Assembly (NCBI GenBank): GCA_020445005.1 | Contig: JAGRHM010000432.1 | Span: 1-8,413, forward strand | Direction of reading: 5' to 3' | Length of the DNA: 8,413 nucleotides | From: Candidatus Competibacteraceae bacterium | Lineage (GTDB): Bacteria > Pseudomonadota > Gammaproteobacteria > Competibacterales > Competibacteraceae | Part shown: positions 4,961 to 8,413 of the stretch, one piece after another | How the letters are laid out: each line of letters starts with the position of its first letter | How positions within the stretch are numbered: position 1 is the first letter of the stretch | Notes under the pieces: generated by a model | The model's database searches: none | Seen by the model: only the letters and a program-made list of their open reading frames with translations | What the model was told of the DNA's origin: nothing | Made by a program: the position numbers and the translations under genes

Positions 4961-7459
4961 GTGATTCCGGCGCTGCGCGCGGCGCTGCAAGCAGCAACTG
5001 CTGTGATCTTGCAGGCCCCGCCAGGCACCGGCAAGACGACTCGGGCACCATTGGCGCTGCTGGCGGAACCGTGGCTGGCGGGTCGGCGCATCCTGCTGCT
5101 GGAACCGCGCCGGCTAGCGGCGCGAGCGGCAGCGGCACGCATGGCCGCCTTGCTGAATGAACCTGTTGGCCAAACGGTGGGTTACCGCATTCGTTTTGAT
5201 CATCAGGTTTCACGCCATACCCGCATTGAAGTGCTGACTGAAGGCATTCTGACCCGCCGTCTACAACGCGATCCGACGCTGGAAGGCACAGGACTGGTGA
5301 TCTTCGATGAGTTCCATGAACGTAGTCTGCACGCTGATCTAGCGCTGGCGTTGTGCCTGGACAGTCAACAAGGATTAAGGGAAGACCTGCGGCTATTGGT
5401 GATGTCCGCTACCCTGGACGGCGCGGCGATCGCCCGCTTGTTAGGCGACGCGCCGATCATCACCAGCGAGGGCCGCGCCTGGCCGGTGGAGCAGCGCTAT
5501 TTGCCACGCGATCCCGAGGGTCTCGATCTCATAATCGTAGTTCGCGGCATTCTGAATGCATTGGCGCAACACACCGGCGATATACTGGTTTTCCTGCCCG
5601 GCGGTGGCGAGATTCGCCAGGTCCTGCAGCGACTCAGAGGCGAAACGGCTTGCGCTGGGCTGGCGCTGATTCCGTTGTACGGCGATTTGTCGGGAGACGC
5701 GCAGCAACGCGCCCTGTTACCTGATCCAGAAGGGCGACGCAAGGTTGTTCTCGCCACTTCAATCGCCGAAACCAGTTTGACCATCGAGGGCGTCAGCGTG
5801 GTAGTGGATGCAGGCTGGAGCCGGGTTCCGCGCTTTGATCCGCGCAGTGGTTTGACCCGCCTAGTCACCGTTCAGGTATCCGCCGACGCCGCGGAACAAC
5901 GCGCCGGTCGCGCGGGCCGGCTGGAGCCGGGAACCTGTTATCGACTGTGGAGCGAAGCTGCTCAAAGGCGACTCCGCCTACAGCGCACGCCGGAAATTCA
6001 GGAAGCCGATCTGGCCCCGCTGGCGCTGGAGCTGGCGCAATGGGGCGTCACCGATCCCAAAACCCTGGCCTGGCTCGATCCCCCGCCGCCGGGCGCTTTG
6101 GCTCAGGCGCGTGCGCTGTTGATGGATCTGGAGGCGTTGGACGAACAGGGACGCATTACGCCAATTGGACGGGAGTTGGCGGAACTGCCCACCCATCCCC
6201 GGCTGGCGCACCTCTTACGGTGCGGCGTAGCGCTGGGTCAGGGCGCGTTGGCCGCTGATCTGGCCGCCTTGCTGGAAGAACGCGATCTGTTGCGCGGCGA
6301 CCAAGCTTTCGGCAGTGATTTCACCCTCCGGCTGGACGTTCTGCAAGCCTTCCGGCGCGACGGTCACGAGGGCGCGCGGCGCTGGTCGGCGGATCCCGCC
6401 ACCTGTGTTCGGGTGGACCAAGCCGCGCGGCGCTGGCGAGCCTTGCTGAAAGTAGTCGCTAATCCGGAAACCTTGCCAAGCGCCATATCAGTCGGTTTGT
6501 TACTGGCGCTGGCTTACCCTGACCGGGTCGCGCGCCGCCGGGAAGGCAACGCCGATCGCTATCAATTGGCCAATGGTCGCGGGGCGCGACTGGTCGCTGG
6601 CGATCCACTCACTGGCCGGGACTGGCTGGTCGCGGCGCAACTGGACGCCAATGGTAACGAGGGCCGGATTTGGCTGGCCGCTCCAGTCAATCCGGCTGAT
6701 CTAGAACAGTATCTGATCAATCGGGTGAAAACCGTTACCGGGGTAAGTTGGGACGAGCGGCAAGCGGTCGTCCTCGCCCGTCGGGAGCAGCGATTTGGCG
6801 CGTTATTGCTGGACAGCGCCCCTTTGCAAGATGCTAGCCCGGCTTCGCTGCGTCAAGCGATGGTAACCGGGATTCGGCAAATGGGTTTGCACAGTCTGCC
6901 GTGGACCCCGGAATTGCGCGATTGGCAGGCGCGGCTGCTTTCCGTGCAACACTGGTTTCCAGACGAAGGCTGGCCCGAAGTCGCCGACGACCGGTTGCTG
7001 GAACGTCTGGAGGCATGGCTGGAACCCTGGCTAGAAGGCGTTACCCGGCGGGAACATTTACCACGACTGGATCTGACCAGCGCCTTGCAGAATCTGCTGG
7101 ATCATCGGTTGCGAGTGCGACTGAATGATCTGGCCCCGACGCATCTCAGCGTACCCAGTGGTTCCCGCATCCGCCTGCGCTACACGCCGGGCGAACCACC
7201 AGTGCTGGCGGTGAAGTTGCAGGAACTGTTCGGATTGGCGGATACGCCGCGCATCGCCGGGGGACGCATTCCGGTGACTTTGCATTTGCTGTCGCCAGCG
7301 CAGCGCCCGATTCAGGTCACGCAGGATTTACACGGCTTCTGGGAACGCACCTACGCCGAAGTCAAAAAGGAATTGAAAGGCCGTTACCCGAAGCATCCCT
7401 GGCCGGATGATCCGTGGACGGCGATGCCAACGCGGCGGGTCAGGCCAGCGCGGCGCTAG
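4961..7459 (+). CDS. hrpB: ATP-dependent RNA helicase HrpB (DEAH-box)
   Basis: HrpB is a cytoplasmic superfamily 2 DExH helicase that couples ATP hydrolysis to RNA remodelling; its cellular role is poorly defined and it is generally dispensable. Motifs are complete and in order (numbered from GTG 4961): I APPGTGKTT (19-27), Ia EPRRLAARAA (48-57), Ib TEGIL (93-97), II DEFH (116-119), III SAT (149-151), IV FLPGGGEI (211-218), V TSIAETSLTI (266-275) and VI QRAGRAGR (313-320). A winged-helix/ratchet region follows (about 330-440), then the HrpB-specific C-terminal domain, ending in the diagnostic RYPKHPWPDDPWTAMPTRR. At 832 residues it is close to the usual 800-850. The 5' end is uncertain: the upstream in-frame stop is TGA 4925, and family alignment in memory (PIxxVLPALRAAL) suggests the protein begins as (M)FIESVIPALRAAL from ATT 4946, five codons upstream. 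It converges on the ABC operon with a 44-nt gap. Confidence 0.95.
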   Translation: MIPALRAALQAATAVILQAPPGTGKTTRAPLALLAEPWLAGRRILLLEPRRLAARAAAARMAALLNEPVGQTVGYRIRFDHQVSRHTRIEVLTEGILTRRLQRDPTLEGTGLVIFDEFHERSLHADLALALCLDSQQGLREDLRLLVMSATLDGAAIARLLGDAPIITSEGRAWPVEQRYLPRDPEGLDLIIVVRGILNALAQHTGDILVFLPGGGEIRQVLQRLRGETACAGLALIPLYGDLSGDAQQRALLPDPEGRRKVVLATSIAETSLTIEGVSVVVDAGWSRVPRFDPRSGLTRLVTVQVSADAAEQRAGRAGRLEPGTCYRLWSEAAQRRLRLQRTPEIQEADLAPLALELAQWGVTDPKTLAWLDPPPPGALAQARALLMDLEALDEQGRITPIGRELAELPTHPRLAHLLRCGVALGQGALAADLAALLEERDLLRGDQAFGSDFTLRLDVLQAFRRDGHEGARRWSADPATCVRVDQAARRWRALLKVVANPETLPSAISVGLLLALAYPDRVARRREGNADRYQLANGRGARLVAGDPLTGRDWLVAAQLDANGNEGRIWLAAPVNPADLEQYLINRVKTVTGVSWDERQAVVLARREQRFGALLLDSAPLQDASPASLRQAMVTGIRQMGLHSLPWTPELRDWQARLLSVQHWFPDEGWPEVADDRLLERLEAWLEPWLEGVTRREHLPRLDLTSALQNLLDHRLRVRLNDLAPTHLSVPSGSRIRLRYTPGEPPVLAVKLQELFGLADTPRIAGGRIPVTLHLLSPAQRPIQVTQDLHGFWERTYAEVKKELKGRYPKHPWPDDPWTAMPTRRVRPARR

Positions 7460-7503
7460 CGAACAGCGATCGATCAGGCAATATGCTTGGTAAACTGACC
7501 CGA

Positions 7504-8231
<728 letters not shown>

Positions 8232-8235
<4 letters not shown>

Positions 8236-8413
8236 GCCATGCCCCGCAAAATCGTCACCGGTTGCACCCGTCCGGCCTTGCGCGCCGGCAGGTAGGCTGC
8301 GCCCACCGCCGAAGCCAGCGCGAAACTGGCCGCCAGCAAATACTGCTCCCAGCCCCAGTAGATCGGCAAGTGAACAATCTCGGTCGCACCCGGCGGCTTG
8401 ATCTCAACCTGCG
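8232..8413 (-). CDS. FtsX/MacB-type ABC transporter permease, C-terminal fragment (cut by window edge)
   Basis: Reading the minus strand from the right edge gives 59 residues in an open frame ending ILRGMA-stop at 8232. The fragment has a periplasmic-side stretch (VEIKPPGATEIVHLPIYWGW), a last transmembrane helix (YLLAASFALASAVGAAYLP) and the basic cytoplasmic tail PARKAGRVQPVTILRG, the standard ending of FtsX-domain permeases (…PAR.A....P...LR). The final GCG-TGA overlaps the GTG of the ATPase gene. The rest of the protein lies outside the window. The permease-then-ATPase order suits adaptor-permease-ATPase exporters as well as Lol-type systems. Confidence 0.85.

Overview
This 8.4 kb window is ordinary-looking chromosome, with long GC-rich genes, short spacers and little mobile DNA. 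The gene content points to a gammaproteobacterium: a full-length HrpB helicase, a DUF3015-like/DUF4105 pair and a LolD-type ABC ATPase. A genus such as Candidatus Competibacter is only a guess.

Layout. Positions 1-75 are very AT-rich and abut a broken transposase fragment (60-263, minus) that keeps only its N-terminal zinc-ribbon region. Positions 422-2752 (minus) hold a two-gene operon: a small exported, possibly lipid-anchored DUF3015-like protein, followed without a gap (TGAGTG) by a large exported DUF4105 protein whose C-terminal third looks like an outer-membrane beta-barrel. Divergent from it, at 2903-4054 (plus), is a radical SAM enzyme with a complete SPASM domain, the architecture of peptide/protein maturases. 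About 200 nt further on, past a strong hairpin and a pair of near-identical palindromic repeats, is a 194-residue protein (4255-4839) built from three copies of a DUF2934-like helical repeat. Next come a possible 13-codon leader ORF and hrpB (4961-7459), whose real start is probably a rare ATT codon upstream of the first GTG. Converging on hrpB from the right edge is an ABC export operon: the last 59 residues of an FtsX/MacB-type permease, overlapping by 4 nt a complete ATPase (7504-8235, minus).

How they work together. The DUF3015/DUF4105 pair is probably one envelope function. The permease and ATPase form one transporter. The radical SAM enzyme has no classical precursor peptide beside it in this window; the only same-strand neighbour is the DUF2934-repeat protein, so that pairing is the most open question here. 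hrpB appears to be an independent RNA helicase gene. No tRNA, rRNA, CRISPR array or complete insertion sequence was seen.
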